Below, piece by piece: positions 37,875 through 46,336 of a DNA stretch of 64,000 nt. The translations under genes were made by a program, and so were the position numbers. How positions within the stretch are numbered: the first letter of the stretch is position 1; each line of letters starts with the position of its first letter. The stretch comes from Anaerolineae bacterium. Lineage in GTDB: Bacteria; Chloroflexota; Anaerolineae; Aggregatilineales; Phototrophicaceae. The notes below the pieces were generated by a model. That model saw only the letters and a program-made list of their open reading frames with translations, was not told the origin of the DNA and ran no database searches. The stretch is taken from NCBI GenBank assembly GCA_017303635.1, contig JAFLCG010000004.1, positions 390,149 to 454,148 on the forward strand, written 5' to 3'.

Positions 37875-37932
37875 AAGCCCCTTCAGTGGGCTTTTCTTCA
37901 CCGGAGCCGGACGTTTCAACGTCTGGCGGAAC
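37875..37932. repeat. double-hairpin REP-like repeat, copy B
   Basis: Hairpin AAGCCC (37875-37880) / GGGCTT (37888-37893), then CCGGACGTT-TC-AACGTCTGG (37907-37926) and CGGAAC. It ends about 6 nt from the inferred left edge of the IS110-family element. Confidence 0.65.
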
Positions 37933-37983
37933 GCTCCTGGGACTTACGCAAAATGCCGCATTGCGTAGATACGGTATTGGATG

Positions 37984-39003
37984 TCAAGCAGAGAAACACG
38001 GCTTTGAGTGAAAGTCAGGATCAAAGGGTTGGTGTTTGGAAACGACAGCAAAGGCAATACAAAGGAGCTTGCGAGCGGCAGCACAGCGAGCGACTTTGTT
38101 GGGTTTACCGGCTTGACGCAAGCGGGAATAGAAAGACTTAATGATGGGGTTATGCTGAGCAGCGCTGAGGGTGGCCATATAAAGCGCAGTGCGTAAGCGG
38201 GGATGACCAGCATGACCGAGAGTAGCAGGGCGGTGAATGGAGGAACCGGAGTCGAAAGGTTGTGGGGCGAGGCCAGCATAGGCGACCACCTGTTCGGCGG
38301 TTTGGGAATAGGCGAAGTTGACAGTGGCGGTCAAAATCCAGGCGGCGGTGATGAAGCCGATACCGGCAATGGAGAGCAGGAGTTTGGCGGCAGCTGCCCA
38401 GTCCGCATCCTGGGACATGGCGGAGCGGATTTCAGCGTCGATGAGGGCAATCTGCTTTTCCATGAAGAGGATATGGCGTTCCATGCGCTGCTGAACCGGC
38501 TTGACGATCTGGGGACGTTGACGTAAGGCATGAAGGCGATTGCGGTTCTGGTGGATGGTTTCCAGAAGCTGGTCACGTTCCTGGAGGCGCTGGAGCAACT
38601 CATCATAGACAGCCGGGGGTGGCGACCAGGGGGCGGGTTTGAGGGTCGCGGCGAGTTGAGCCAGCAGTTGTGCGTCGAGCGCATCGGTCTTGCGGCGTTT
38701 GAGCAAGGCTTGAGCAAAGCGTTTGGCCTGGAGGGGGTTGATGACACTGACGGCAAAGCCAGCCTGATGCAGATGGAGCGCCAGTTGCATCCAGTAGGTT
38801 CCGGTGGCTTCCATGACGACCAGGATATGGGCAGCAGGGACAGCAGTCTGCAACAGACGGGTCTGTAACTGGTGCCAGCCCTGTGTGTCTTGTTGGATGG
38901 ACCAGGCGGGCTGGATGGCATCCGCTGTCGTGGCGATGGCGACGCTGGCCGTGGCTGCAGCCACATCGACGCCGACGAACAAGTGGTAAGTGGGGATTGT
39001 CAT
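37984..39003 (-). CDS. IS110-family transposase
   Basis: 339 aa, start preceded by AAGGAG. N-terminal RuvC-like DEDD domain: VGVDVAAATASVAIA (first Asp), VVMEATGTYW (Glu), KTDALDAQLLAQLA (Asp pair). C-terminal Tnp_20 domain: LLSIAGIGFITAAWIL, VAYAGLAPQPFDSGSS, LGHAGHPRLRTALYMATLSA. The full length and intact motifs suggest an active enzyme. IS110 enzymes recombine a circular intermediate into a target under guidance of a non-coding bridge RNA from the element's end. Confidence 0.95.
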   Translation of the reverse strand: MTIPTYHLFVGVDVAAATASVAIATTADAIQPAWSIQQDTQGWHQLQTRLLQTAVPAAHILVVMEATGTYWMQLALHLHQAGFAVSVINPLQAKRFAQALLKRRKTDALDAQLLAQLAATLKPAPWSPPPAVYDELLQRLQERDQLLETIHQNRNRLHALRQRPQIVKPVQQRMERHILFMEKQIALIDAEIRSAMSQDADWAAAAKLLLSIAGIGFITAAWILTATVNFAYSQTAEQVVAYAGLAPQPFDSGSSIHRPATLGHAGHPRLRTALYMATLSAAQHNPIIKSFYSRLRQAGKPNKVARCAAARKLLCIAFAVVSKHQPFDPDFHSKPCFSA

Positions 39004-39253
39004 CAGGAAACTCCTTAGGCTGACATAGTGTGCAAGGGCACCCTCATTCCCGACCCTCGTGATGCGTAGTCGTGGCTACTGGATACGGTTCTGGGTTGGA
39101 CGGTGCACCAGGCCCGGGGAGTACTCTACAAAACGCGGTCTGTGCCGCTAGGGGAGGAACACTCTCACCTGGCCTGTTTGCTACTCTTTCTACTATACGA
39201 GGGGAGGACATGCGGCGCAGACGCCTTAGTCCTCCCGTGTCTGCGTAAGCCCT
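39004..39253 (-). ncRNA. candidate bridge (seek) RNA region of the IS110 element
   Basis: The 250 nt upstream of the transposase are non-coding on the minus strand and structured. The clearest element is GGGAGGAC (39202-39209) paired with GTCCTCCC (39229-39236), enclosing a nested GGCG-CAGA-CGCC hairpin. In IS110-group elements this end encodes the bridge RNA whose loops pair with target and donor. Exact RNA ends and guide loops cannot be fixed by eye. Confidence 0.45.
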
Positions 39254-39279
39254 GTCTCCCTCAAAATCGGAACAAAAAA

Positions 39280-39328
39280 CGGAACATATGTTCCGAATCT
39301 TCCCTCAACCAATGCTACACTGACCCTA
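39280..39328 (+). promoter_or_regulatory. LexA-like operator with promoter
   Basis: Perfect 16-bp palindrome CGGAACATATGTTCCG (39280-39295) contains GAAC-N4-GTTC, the LexA/SOS box form known from Gram-positives and related lineages. It is followed by a TACACT -10 (39316-39321) and an ATG at 39328. The frame from that ATG runs only into hsdR antisense and looks non-coding after about 50 codons, so the controlled gene is probably lost. The rest of 39330-39648 holds no supported gene. Confidence 0.45.
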
Positions 39329-39648
39329 TGAACACCATTCATCGCCTCCCTAACCTGAACCACCTCATCGCCTTGCACCTTGTCAGCCTGACGGCGGGGC
39401 TGAAGCAGTTTCCCGCCATGTCATTGGCACCCCTGGCGGGCGGTGGCATCACCCCGGCTTTCCGCCGGAGTCGTCGCCTTGTGGTGGTTTTCGCCAGTGT
39501 CAACGCCACAAAACCGCCACAACCGCGCCGTCCTCCCGTGTTCTCGCCGTCACGCTCGGCGGGAACTTCGTCATTAGCCTTCGGAGCTTGTCTGGCTTGG
39601 TGCTGTTGGCAACGACGGCAAGGACAACAACGCAACCAAGCGCGACCC

Positions 39649-42417
39649 CTACGCCGCCAGCGCCGTGTTCAAGTCCTCCACCAGCGCCCGCAGCCGTCCC
39701 ATATCGCCAAACAGTTCCAGCGCCCGCGTCACCCCGCCCTGCCGGAAGAAGTCACCATCATTGAAATCCTGCATCTCCATCGTCAGGTTTACGCCGATAT
39801 GCCCGGCAATCGCATCCAGCCACTCACGCTGCGCCGGGCTGAAGCCGCGTCCTGCTGCTTCCTGGGTCGCCAGCCACGCCTGGTACCGCGCCCGCACCTG
39901 TTCCGGGTAGGGGATCAGCGCCCCCTCTGGGTCCGGTTCCAGCACATGCCGCACCAGCGCGATCAGGTCAGTCAGCAGGCGTTTAGTCCCCGCCGCCCGC
40001 ACCCGTCCCGGCTCCACCGCTGCGAAGGCCGCCCATATTTTATCCGGGGTCAGGGCCGTCGGTGGCTGCTTCAGCTTCTCTGCCAGTTCGGTGATGTGCT
40101 GCCACTCCAGCCGCTGCCGCTGGTGCGGGATCGCATACAGGATTCGCAGCGCGGTGATCTCATCCCGGTGCTGCTCGATGAACGCCCGGAAGGACTGCAC
40201 CGCACTTTCTGCGCCGCTCCGATCGGTGAACCCGGCGAACAACACCTGATCCCGGCTGACCTCATCAATCACCATCTCGTCCCGCGCCTGAATGCTCTTC
40301 AGGGTCTTCCGCAGCGGCGGGGTCAGCAGCCGTAGAACATCCCGCTTCAGCGCCGCCGCCGCCGCCGCAATCTGGTCATCCGTCGGCTCGGCCTGGCCCG
40401 CCTGGGCTGCCCGTGCTTCAGCCGCGTCCGGGTCGGCAGCCTCCCGCAGTTGGTGGGCGATCTCGGTCAGCCCGCGTCCGCCACTCGCCGCCCGGATCTC
40501 GGCCCGGTCATTCTCGCTCAGGTGCTTCGCCAGCCGCGCCAGCCGTCCTGCCAGCGTCAGCAGGGTATCATCGGTCGTATCCCCGGCGGCCAGGTCATCC
40601 AGCAGCTTGCCAAAGGCCACTGTGCGCTTCCGTTCCAGGGTGATCGTTTCCGCCTTTTCCTGCTCCACCACCCCCACCGCATCCACCATTAGGAAGCGGG
40701 TCTTTTCACCCGCATCCGGGGTCACATTGGTCAGGTCAGTCCGGTCAATGACGCGCACACCGCGCCCCTGCATCTGCTCGTACAACCCGGCAGACTTCAC
40801 CAGCCGCATGAACAGTAGCACCTCCACCGGCTTGATGTCCGTCCCGGTCGCAATCATATCCACCGTCACCGCGATCCGGAACTTGTAGTCGTTACGGAAA
40901 GAGCTGATCAGCTCTTCCGGCTTCCCGTCCACCCGGTAGGTGATCTTCTGGCAGAACGTGTTGTCCTGGTTGAACTCATCCCGCACAATCCGGACGATGT
41001 CCTCTGCGTGGCTGTCGTCTTTGGCAAAGATCAGCGTCTTGGGGACATGATCCCCGTTGCGCTCCGGGAACATCTCGGTGAAGAGCTTGTCGCGGAAGGT
41101 GCGGATGATCGTCCGAATCTGGCTGGGCGTCATCACCTGCTGGTCAAGCTGGTTGGCTCCATACACAAAGTCCTCATCCAGCAGTTCCATCCGCAGTTTG
41201 CGCGTTTTGCGGTCGCGCTTGGGGATGTGGTAGCCCGCTTCAATCCGGCTGCCTGCTGCCGTCACTTGCGTGCGGATCACATAGACTTCACCTGGCACGT
41301 TCACCCCGTCAATCACAGCTTGCTCGCGGGTGTACTCCATCACCAGGTTTTCATTGAAGAAGCCAAAGGTCTGTTTGCCCGGCGTCGCCGTCATCCCGAT
41401 CAGGAAGGCATCGAAGTAATCCAGCGCTTGTTTCCACAGATGGTAAATCGACCGGTGGCATTCATCCGTGATGATGACATCAAAGAACTCAATCGGCAGC
41501 GCCGGATTGTAGCTCACGTCCATGGAGGGCTGCTCCCGACGTGGCTCCTGCTCAAAGAGGCTGCCTTCTTCCAATACCGGGTCCAGTTCAGGCTCGCCCC
41601 GCAGCATCGAGTACAGCCGTTGAATGGTCGTGATGACCACCTTGCTCACCCCGTCGATCTGGTTGGAGGTGAGATGCTGGACGTTGTAGATCGCCGTGAA
41701 CTTGCGGCCATCATCCGGCGTGGTGTAATTCTCGAACTCGCGCAGCGTCTGCCGCGCCAGGTTGTTCCGGTCTACCAGGAACAGCACCCGGTTCGCCCGG
41801 CCATGTTGCAACATTCGGTAGATGTAGCTCACTGCCGTATAGGTTTTGCCGCTCCCGGTCGCCATCTGGATCAGCGCGCGCGGCCTACCCTCGGCCATCG
41901 AGCGCTCCAAATTCTGGATCGCTTCAATCTGCGCCCTCCACAACCCATCCGTCAACAACGCTGGATACTGGCCCAAACGCCAGCGCAGGTTGCGCTCACC
42001 TTCTGCCATCCAGTCCGCTAACGTCTCCGGTCGGTGGAAGGCAAACACGCGGCGGCTGCGCGGTGTCGGGTCGAACCCGTTGGTAAACCAGGTCTCTTCC
42101 CCGGTACTCTGATACAGGAAAGGCAATGGGCGGCGCGGAGCAGGTAGGTTTTTTGGCAACCTGTCGCTATAACGGATCGACTGCGTCTCAAAGCCGCTCA
42201 AGGTCACACTGGCCTTCTTGGCTTCAATCACCCCGACAATCACACCTGCCACGAACAGGAGGTAATCTGCCGGGCCAGTGCTGAGTTGAAATTCCCGCAC
42301 CGCCACACCCAGTCCGGCATCCAGGTACATCTCATCGCGATTCTGCACAATCCAGCCCGCTGCGGTGAGTAACCGATCAATCTCCTGGCGAGCTTTGGCT
42401 TCCGGTGTTGTGAACAT
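39649..42417 (-). CDS. hsdR: type I restriction endonuclease subunit (HsdR, EcoEI-like)
   Basis: 922 aa. N-terminal PD-(D/E)xK nuclease with D51 and E65-A-K (VIVGVIEAKK), then SF2 helicase motifs: MATGSGKT at 185-192, DECH at 318-321, MTATP, and motif VI MQGRGVRVID. The C-terminal EcoEI_R_C-type region ends with MQDFNDGDFFRQGGVTRALELF. It translocates and cuts unmodified DNA in complex with HsdM/HsdS. All catalytic motifs are intact. The IS110 element separates it from hsdS, so it may need its own promoter or now be expressed apart from the downstream genes. Confidence 0.95.
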   Translation of the reverse strand: MFTTPEAKARQEIDRLLTAAGWIVQNRDEMYLDAGLGVAVREFQLSTGPADYLLFVAGVIVGVIEAKKASVTLSGFETQSIRYSDRLPKNLPAPRRPLPFLYQSTGEETWFTNGFDPTPRSRRVFAFHRPETLADWMAEGERNLRWRLGQYPALLTDGLWRAQIEAIQNLERSMAEGRPRALIQMATGSGKTYTAVSYIYRMLQHGRANRVLFLVDRNNLARQTLREFENYTTPDDGRKFTAIYNVQHLTSNQIDGVSKVVITTIQRLYSMLRGEPELDPVLEEGSLFEQEPRREQPSMDVSYNPALPIEFFDVIITDECHRSIYHLWKQALDYFDAFLIGMTATPGKQTFGFFNENLVMEYTREQAVIDGVNVPGEVYVIRTQVTAAGSRIEAGYHIPKRDRKTRKLRMELLDEDFVYGANQLDQQVMTPSQIRTIIRTFRDKLFTEMFPERNGDHVPKTLIFAKDDSHAEDIVRIVRDEFNQDNTFCQKITYRVDGKPEELISSFRNDYKFRIAVTVDMIATGTDIKPVEVLLFMRLVKSAGLYEQMQGRGVRVIDRTDLTNVTPDAGEKTRFLMVDAVGVVEQEKAETITLERKRTVAFGKLLDDLAAGDTTDDTLLTLAGRLARLAKHLSENDRAEIRAASGGRGLTEIAHQLREAADPDAAEARAAQAGQAEPTDDQIAAAAAALKRDVLRLLTPPLRKTLKSIQARDEMVIDEVSRDQVLFAGFTDRSGAESAVQSFRAFIEQHRDEITALRILYAIPHQRQRLEWQHITELAEKLKQPPTALTPDKIWAAFAAVEPGRVRAAGTKRLLTDLIALVRHVLEPDPEGALIPYPEQVRARYQAWLATQEAAGRGFSPAQREWLDAIAGHIGVNLTMEMQDFNDGDFFRQGGVTRALELFGDMGRLRALVEDLNTALAA

Positions 42418-42814
42418 AACCCACTGCCAACACTAAACTATCCCAACGCTGTACGCCTATTCTAACGTCATTCGTTCATTCTGGGGATTCGACCTATCTG
42501 ATCGCCTGCCCACTATTCCGATTTTTGGGCCTTTCGCAACCTTTGAACCCGTCACTGTGCCTCCAGTCTGTATTGCCCCAAGAGCTGTACCTTTCCTCCC
42601 GCAACCGCCGACACGGCGATTCTACGATGCGAGGGAACCCAGCCGTCCAGCACCGGCAGCAGTACGCTCATCCCACCTTTCAGGCGGGACGACCGAACTA
42701 CTGCCTTCCCTACAGGCTGCTGGACGGTTCCCCCTTCTGCATCGTCCCCGTTCCGATTGAGCGGTTGCGCTCGACCGGGCTGGCGGGTTCCAGCATGACG
42801 AGGAGTAAATCGTC
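42418..42814. other. 397-nt gap between divergent hsdR and sigma-like gene
   Basis: No gene is firmly supported. A plus-strand frame from ATG 42627 (73 codons, reading AHPTFQAGRPNYCLPYRLLDG) overlaps the next start and might be a remnant or small gene, but codon use and a ribosome-binding site do not settle it. No clear promoter motif was seen. Confidence 0.4.
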
Positions 42815-43717
42815 ATGTCCGTTTCGACTATCGCAATGCAGTATCTGACTTCGTGGGCGGGAGCAATGAGTTTTGAGGCCATCTACGCCGATCTCGCAGG
42901 TTACGTGACCAACGTCATGAAGCGTAATGGCATCCAGCCGCATCAACTGGATGAATGTCTGCAAATCGGGATGATGGCGCTGTGGGAACAGCTCGCAGAT
43001 CAGCCTGACTTCCTCACCGAGAAGACCCGCCGTCAGGCGGTCTTTTTCGTCTTGGCGCGCTGCAAGATTTCGACGATCCGGGATCAAGAGGGACGCTATG
43101 ACCGACTAGAGCCGCTGGTCGCTGCCGAGTGGCGCGGCAATGGCGATGAGTTCGTCATCACCGGGTTGGAGCATCAGCGCAGTGAGACCTGGGCGGCCTG
43201 GGCGACCTACGTCGATATGCGTGCCGACATCGAGCGCGTTATGCACAAGCTGGCCGCGAAGTACGCGCAGTCCTTCAAGCATCTGGTCGCGCTGTACTTC
43301 CTGACGACCGAGGTATCCCGCAAGGATGCTGCTGCGCTGGCGGGCATGGATAGCTGGCGATGGTATCAACGCTACGTGCTGCCGGTGCAGGCGGATCTGC
43401 GCTACGAGTTCGCCCAGGTGTTTCTGGAGCAGCACGACTATCTGCATCCGGCGTGTGATGAGCCTGTCGTGTCCACACCGGCGCGACGTTGCCCGGCATA
43501 TCGCTCGTGGCGGGAGCAGTATCAGCGCGGTTATACCTCCCCCGCTGAGGCGCTGGTGGCTACCTACCGGGATGCGCCCTGTATCGGTGCGGCTATCCAG
43601 GCGCAGATTGACGGTAAGAGTTATGCCGCTGCGGCAGAAGCTCATGGTCGCAATCCCTCGTCCTTCCGCAAGCACATGAAGCGTGCGGCGCGGCTGCTCG
43701 ACGCCGCCTATGCCTGA
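42815..43717 (+). CDS. sigma-70-like / HTH protein of mobile-element type
   Basis: 300 aa, start preceded by GAGGAG. Residues 20-80 resemble sigma region 2: an acidic helix LDECLQIGMMALWEQL (cf. DL-x-QEG-x-IGL in sigma factors). The C-terminal part ends with a small helical unit (YAAAAEAHGRNPSSFRKHMKRAARLLD) that looks like an HTH. Region 4 is not clear. It may be a specialised sigma or a DNA-binding regulator; no target promoter is evident. Low similarity makes the family call tentative. Confidence 0.5.
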   Translation: MSVSTIAMQYLTSWAGAMSFEAIYADLAGYVTNVMKRNGIQPHQLDECLQIGMMALWEQLADQPDFLTEKTRRQAVFFVLARCKISTIRDQEGRYDRLEPLVAAEWRGNGDEFVITGLEHQRSETWAAWATYVDMRADIERVMHKLAAKYAQSFKHLVALYFLTTEVSRKDAAALAGMDSWRWYQRYVLPVQADLRYEFAQVFLEQHDYLHPACDEPVVSTPARRCPAYRSWREQYQRGYTSPAEALVATYRDAPCIGAAIQAQIDGKSYAAAAEAHGRNPSSFRKHMKRAARLLDAAYA

Positions 43718-43759
43718 GCGAGGCGCTCGCCGTCCTGGCTGTGACGTTAAACCAGCCCC

Positions 43760-45094
43760 TTACAGAGGTGCCGGATTCGCCAACAACCACTTGGCAATGG
43801 AGCGATCAATCACCACGTTGCCGACCAAACCATTGCGAAGTGCCATCCGCACCGCGCGTGCCTTGAACGACATAGCAGCAATCAACCAGATACGATCGCT
43901 GAACAGATTGTAGAGTTGGTGGCGATAGTCCACCTGCTGCGAGAAAGACTGCGTTTGCAGGAGCTCCGTGTCGCTGTACACGGGTTGCCCATCATCATCC
44001 ATCAGCAGCCCCATAAATTCTCCGGCCACGAACCGATCTTGCCCGGTCTGTTTCAATTGCTCATACTGCCAGGCTGGGCTGTAAGGCCAGTTGCGCGAGT
44101 GACCATCAACATAGCTGTTTGTGCTTTCATTTGGCTTGCGAGGGTTATGAATATCCGGTTCAAACCCATTCACCGTGACCAGCATATGGCTGGGAGAAAA
44201 GGTGGCATTGCCGGGCATGGTCAATTGAATAGCTTCTGGGAATCGCTGCTGCTGGGCATATGAACCCGGATGCAACAGTTGAAGCATTCCAGCCACCTCG
44301 TTAACCGGAAACCGAACAGGATACTCAGGATTGAAGCTGATGAGCGGAACCCATCGAGCTTGGCTGAACTGCCCATACAGATGGCTGTAATGGGCCGTTC
44401 GGGCGACGGTATAGCCATAACCAATCCCCACGACACGGGGAGCAATGGTTGACTGGTCAAAAATGATCTTTGCCGCCAAAAAAGCAACCACTTCAGCGCG
44501 GAGCGGTGTGCCATCAAAATCAGGGATGTCCGCCACGATGATCTGCTGGACGCGGGTTCGCCCCGGCTTTTTCACTTCGCCATACAGCTTCATCAACTCG
44601 GACTCCAGCCCCTCATGCCGTCGAACATCCATGAGTCGAAGTGATCCTGTCCTCAAGGCGCTGGAGAAGCAGGTATACAAGTCCTGAATCGAATAACCTG
44701 TAAATTCGGCTAGGGACGCGCAGTCAAGCAGATCGACTCCATCATGGACCAGATGGGTGAATAGCTGGATGCCAGTCTCCACCTGCTGACGAAACGAGTC
44801 GTGGGTGGCAGTTGGAGATGAGACAAACCAAGTGAGACCTTCTTTTTGAGACATGATATTGTAGGTTTGTAATAACGAATAAACCAATTGGTCTCCATCG
44901 GGCAGATTCGAACGCATAGCCTCCAGATCATCCAAAGTCGGTACGACTTTCCCGGAAAGCCAACGGCTTACAGTCGTTTGACTCACACCTAACCAGGTTG
45001 CCAGCTTATCTTGTGCAATTGGCTCACCAGTTGGGTTGTTACCATCCAAGTACGAGGCAAGCCGGGTCCGGAACTTCTCAGGGATAGATCGCAT
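43760..45094 (-). CDS. Xre-type HTH fused to SorC/DeoR-like sugar-binding domain
   Basis: 444 aa from ATG 45094, preceded by AAAGGA; the frame extends 25 codons to 45169 without a better ribosome-binding site. An N-terminal HTH at about 27-50 (QDKLATWLGVSQTTVSRWLSG) is lambda-repressor/Xre-like. The C-terminal half carries SorC-like marks: VVGIGYGYTVARTAHY (cf. the VGIGWG-x2 motif) and a final GLVGNVVIDRSIAKWLL. SorC regulators use a different HTH, so this is an unusual pairing. It probably senses a phosphorylated small molecule. Confidence 0.65.
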   Translation of the reverse strand: MRSIPEKFRTRLASYLDGNNPTGEPIAQDKLATWLGVSQTTVSRWLSGKVVPTLDDLEAMRSNLPDGDQLVYSLLQTYNIMSQKEGLTWFVSSPTATHDSFRQQVETGIQLFTHLVHDGVDLLDCASLAEFTGYSIQDLYTCFSSALRTGSLRLMDVRRHEGLESELMKLYGEVKKPGRTRVQQIIVADIPDFDGTPLRAEVVAFLAAKIIFDQSTIAPRVVGIGYGYTVARTAHYSHLYGQFSQARWVPLISFNPEYPVRFPVNEVAGMLQLLHPGSYAQQQRFPEAIQLTMPGNATFSPSHMLVTVNGFEPDIHNPRKPNESTNSYVDGHSRNWPYSPAWQYEQLKQTGQDRFVAGEFMGLLMDDDGQPVYSDTELLQTQSFSQQVDYRHQLYNLFSDRIWLIAAMSFKARAVRMALRNGLVGNVVIDRSIAKWLLANPAPL

Positions 45095-45136
45095 GTGCGC
45101 TGTTCCTTTTGCCTTATTGCACAAGAATTTTGCATT

Positions 45137-45150
45137 ATGCAGATCTGCAT
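45137..45150. promoter_or_regulatory. 14-bp perfect palindrome upstream of the Xre/SorC-like gene
   Basis: ATGCAGATCTGCAT lies 43 nt upstream of the regulator's start and within the 330-nt gap to the SH3 gene. It is a plausible auto-operator. The rest of the gap (45151-45424) shows no gene. Confidence 0.4.
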
Positions 45151-45424
45151 GAATCGCTGCATTGGACACTGAATACTACTACGCATAAGCTAAGGGCATG
45201 GAAAACGTCACCAACGACTCCGAGTTCATGTCAGACCAGAGAGTAAGTGTAGCGAAAGGAGCCTTGATCGACCAACTGCCGCCATCCATGTGAGATTTCC
45301 TGTCTGTATCCTGTAAACACGATTTGTCAGTGACCGATGACGCCTACTCGTGGGCGTGTAGTTCAACTTTGCTTGCTGCCGGGGCATCCAGCCCCAGTAC
45401 CTAACCCATCAAGGAGACCTTATC

Positions 45425-46231
45425 ATGTTCAAGTTCACTCGCGCTCGCTTCCTGCTCATCATCGCCCTGCTCACCACACTGCTGGTGAGCCTTTCGGCGG
45501 CGGCTGCACAAGATGGCAGCGTCACCATCACCCCGGCTGAGGGCGTGGCCGCGGCCAATGTGCGCTCAGGCCCAGGCACTAAGTACACCATCCGCTTTGC
45601 GCTCAACGCCGGGCAGAGCCTGACGGTGACAGGTCGCACCGAGGCGGCGACCTGCACCGGGAACGCCGAGACCGACGGCTGGGTGCGGATCACCATCAGC
45701 GAGACGGTTGAGGGGTGGGCCAGCCTGTGCGCGGTGGAAGTCACGGGGGATGCGGCTGCGCTCCCGGTGGCTGAACCGACCTTCCCCCTGTTAATCGAAG
45801 ATGTGGAACCCCTGCCCGTGCTGGAAGGCGGCGGGGCGGTGACCAACCCGGATATGCTGACCGAAACCAATGCAGCGGTTGTCCTGCGCGGTGAACCCTG
45901 GCTGGGGAGCGAAGCAGTGGGTGTCATCCCAGCCAACGCTACCGTTGAACTGCTGCAAATGACCACCAGCGCCGGGTGGGTGCAAGCCCGCTTTGGTGAG
46001 GCGACCGGCTGGGTGCCAGGCTTCTCGGTGGGGTTGAACGAGGAACAAATGGAAACGGTGACGGTCATCACGGTGGCGGAAGCTGCACCCAGCTATATCT
46101 CGTCAACGGGTTCGTCGGGGTTCTACAGCGGCTTCTGCTTCTGGGTAGGGGGCCTGGTCAATCGCTTTGACCCCTGGAGCGGAACCCTGGTTCTGGTTTA
46201 CGAACCCCTTTTGTACTTGTGGTGCTTCTAA
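45425..46231 (+). CDS. secreted protein with two SH3b-like domains
   Basis: 268 aa, ribosome-binding site AAGGAGA. Signal peptide with hydrophobic core at about 9-27, cleavage near SAAAAQ. SH3b 1 at about 35-105 (ANVRSGPGTKYTIRFALNAGQSL, in part; WASLCAVEV); SH3b 2 at about 145-205 (VVLRGEPWLGSEAVGVIPANATVEL, in part; GWVPGF). A Cys/Trp/Tyr-rich tail follows. Bacterial SH3 domains usually bind wall peptides. Likely envelope-associated; no enzyme domain. Confidence 0.8.
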   Translation: MFKFTRARFLLIIALLTTLLVSLSAAAAQDGSVTITPAEGVAAANVRSGPGTKYTIRFALNAGQSLTVTGRTEAATCTGNAETDGWVRITISETVEGWASLCAVEVTGDAAALPVAEPTFPLLIEDVEPLPVLEGGGAVTNPDMLTETNAAVVLRGEPWLGSEAVGVIPANATVELLQMTTSAGWVQARFGEATGWVPGFSVGLNEEQMETVTVITVAEAAPSYISSTGSSGFYSGFCFWVGGLVNRFDPWSGTLVLVYEPLLYLWCF

Positions 46232-46254
46232 CACCTCATCTGATTGAGATACCT

Positions 46255-46274
46255 GCCGGGGCGCGAGTCCCGGC
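46255..46274 (+). terminator. GC-rich hairpin after the SH3 gene
   Basis: GCCGGG (46255-46260) pairs with CCCGGC (46269-46274) over an 8-nt loop, 24 nt past the stop. No T tract. A TATAAT at 46305-46310, without a good -35, may be the -10 of the kinase gene. Confidence 0.4.
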
Positions 46275-46336
46275 GGGGTAGATGCCCAAACTCGCAAGCC
46301 TATTTATAATCAGCCGACCCGGCATATGAGGACATC

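Larger units (their letters stand above)
37938..39253 (-). mobile_element. IS110-family insertion sequence between hsdR and hsdS
   Basis: About 1.3 kb with one DEDD transposase gene, a short 3' flank and a roughly 250-nt 5' non-coding end, the IS110-type layout. The inferred edges carry an imperfect inverted pair: GGGACTTACGCA (from 37939) and the reverse complement of GGGCTTACGCA (39240-39250). Just inside the left edge is a stem TACGCAA/TTGCGTA (37945-37967). Edges are inferred from these repeats, without an empty site for comparison. Confidence 0.65.

Noticed and set aside
39103..40335. 410-aa plus-strand frame over the IS edge and hsdR 3' end
   Set aside because: Most of it is antisense to conserved HsdR sequence and to the IS non-coding end. 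Only the first 50 codons after ATG 39328 might be a small ORF, which I could not support.
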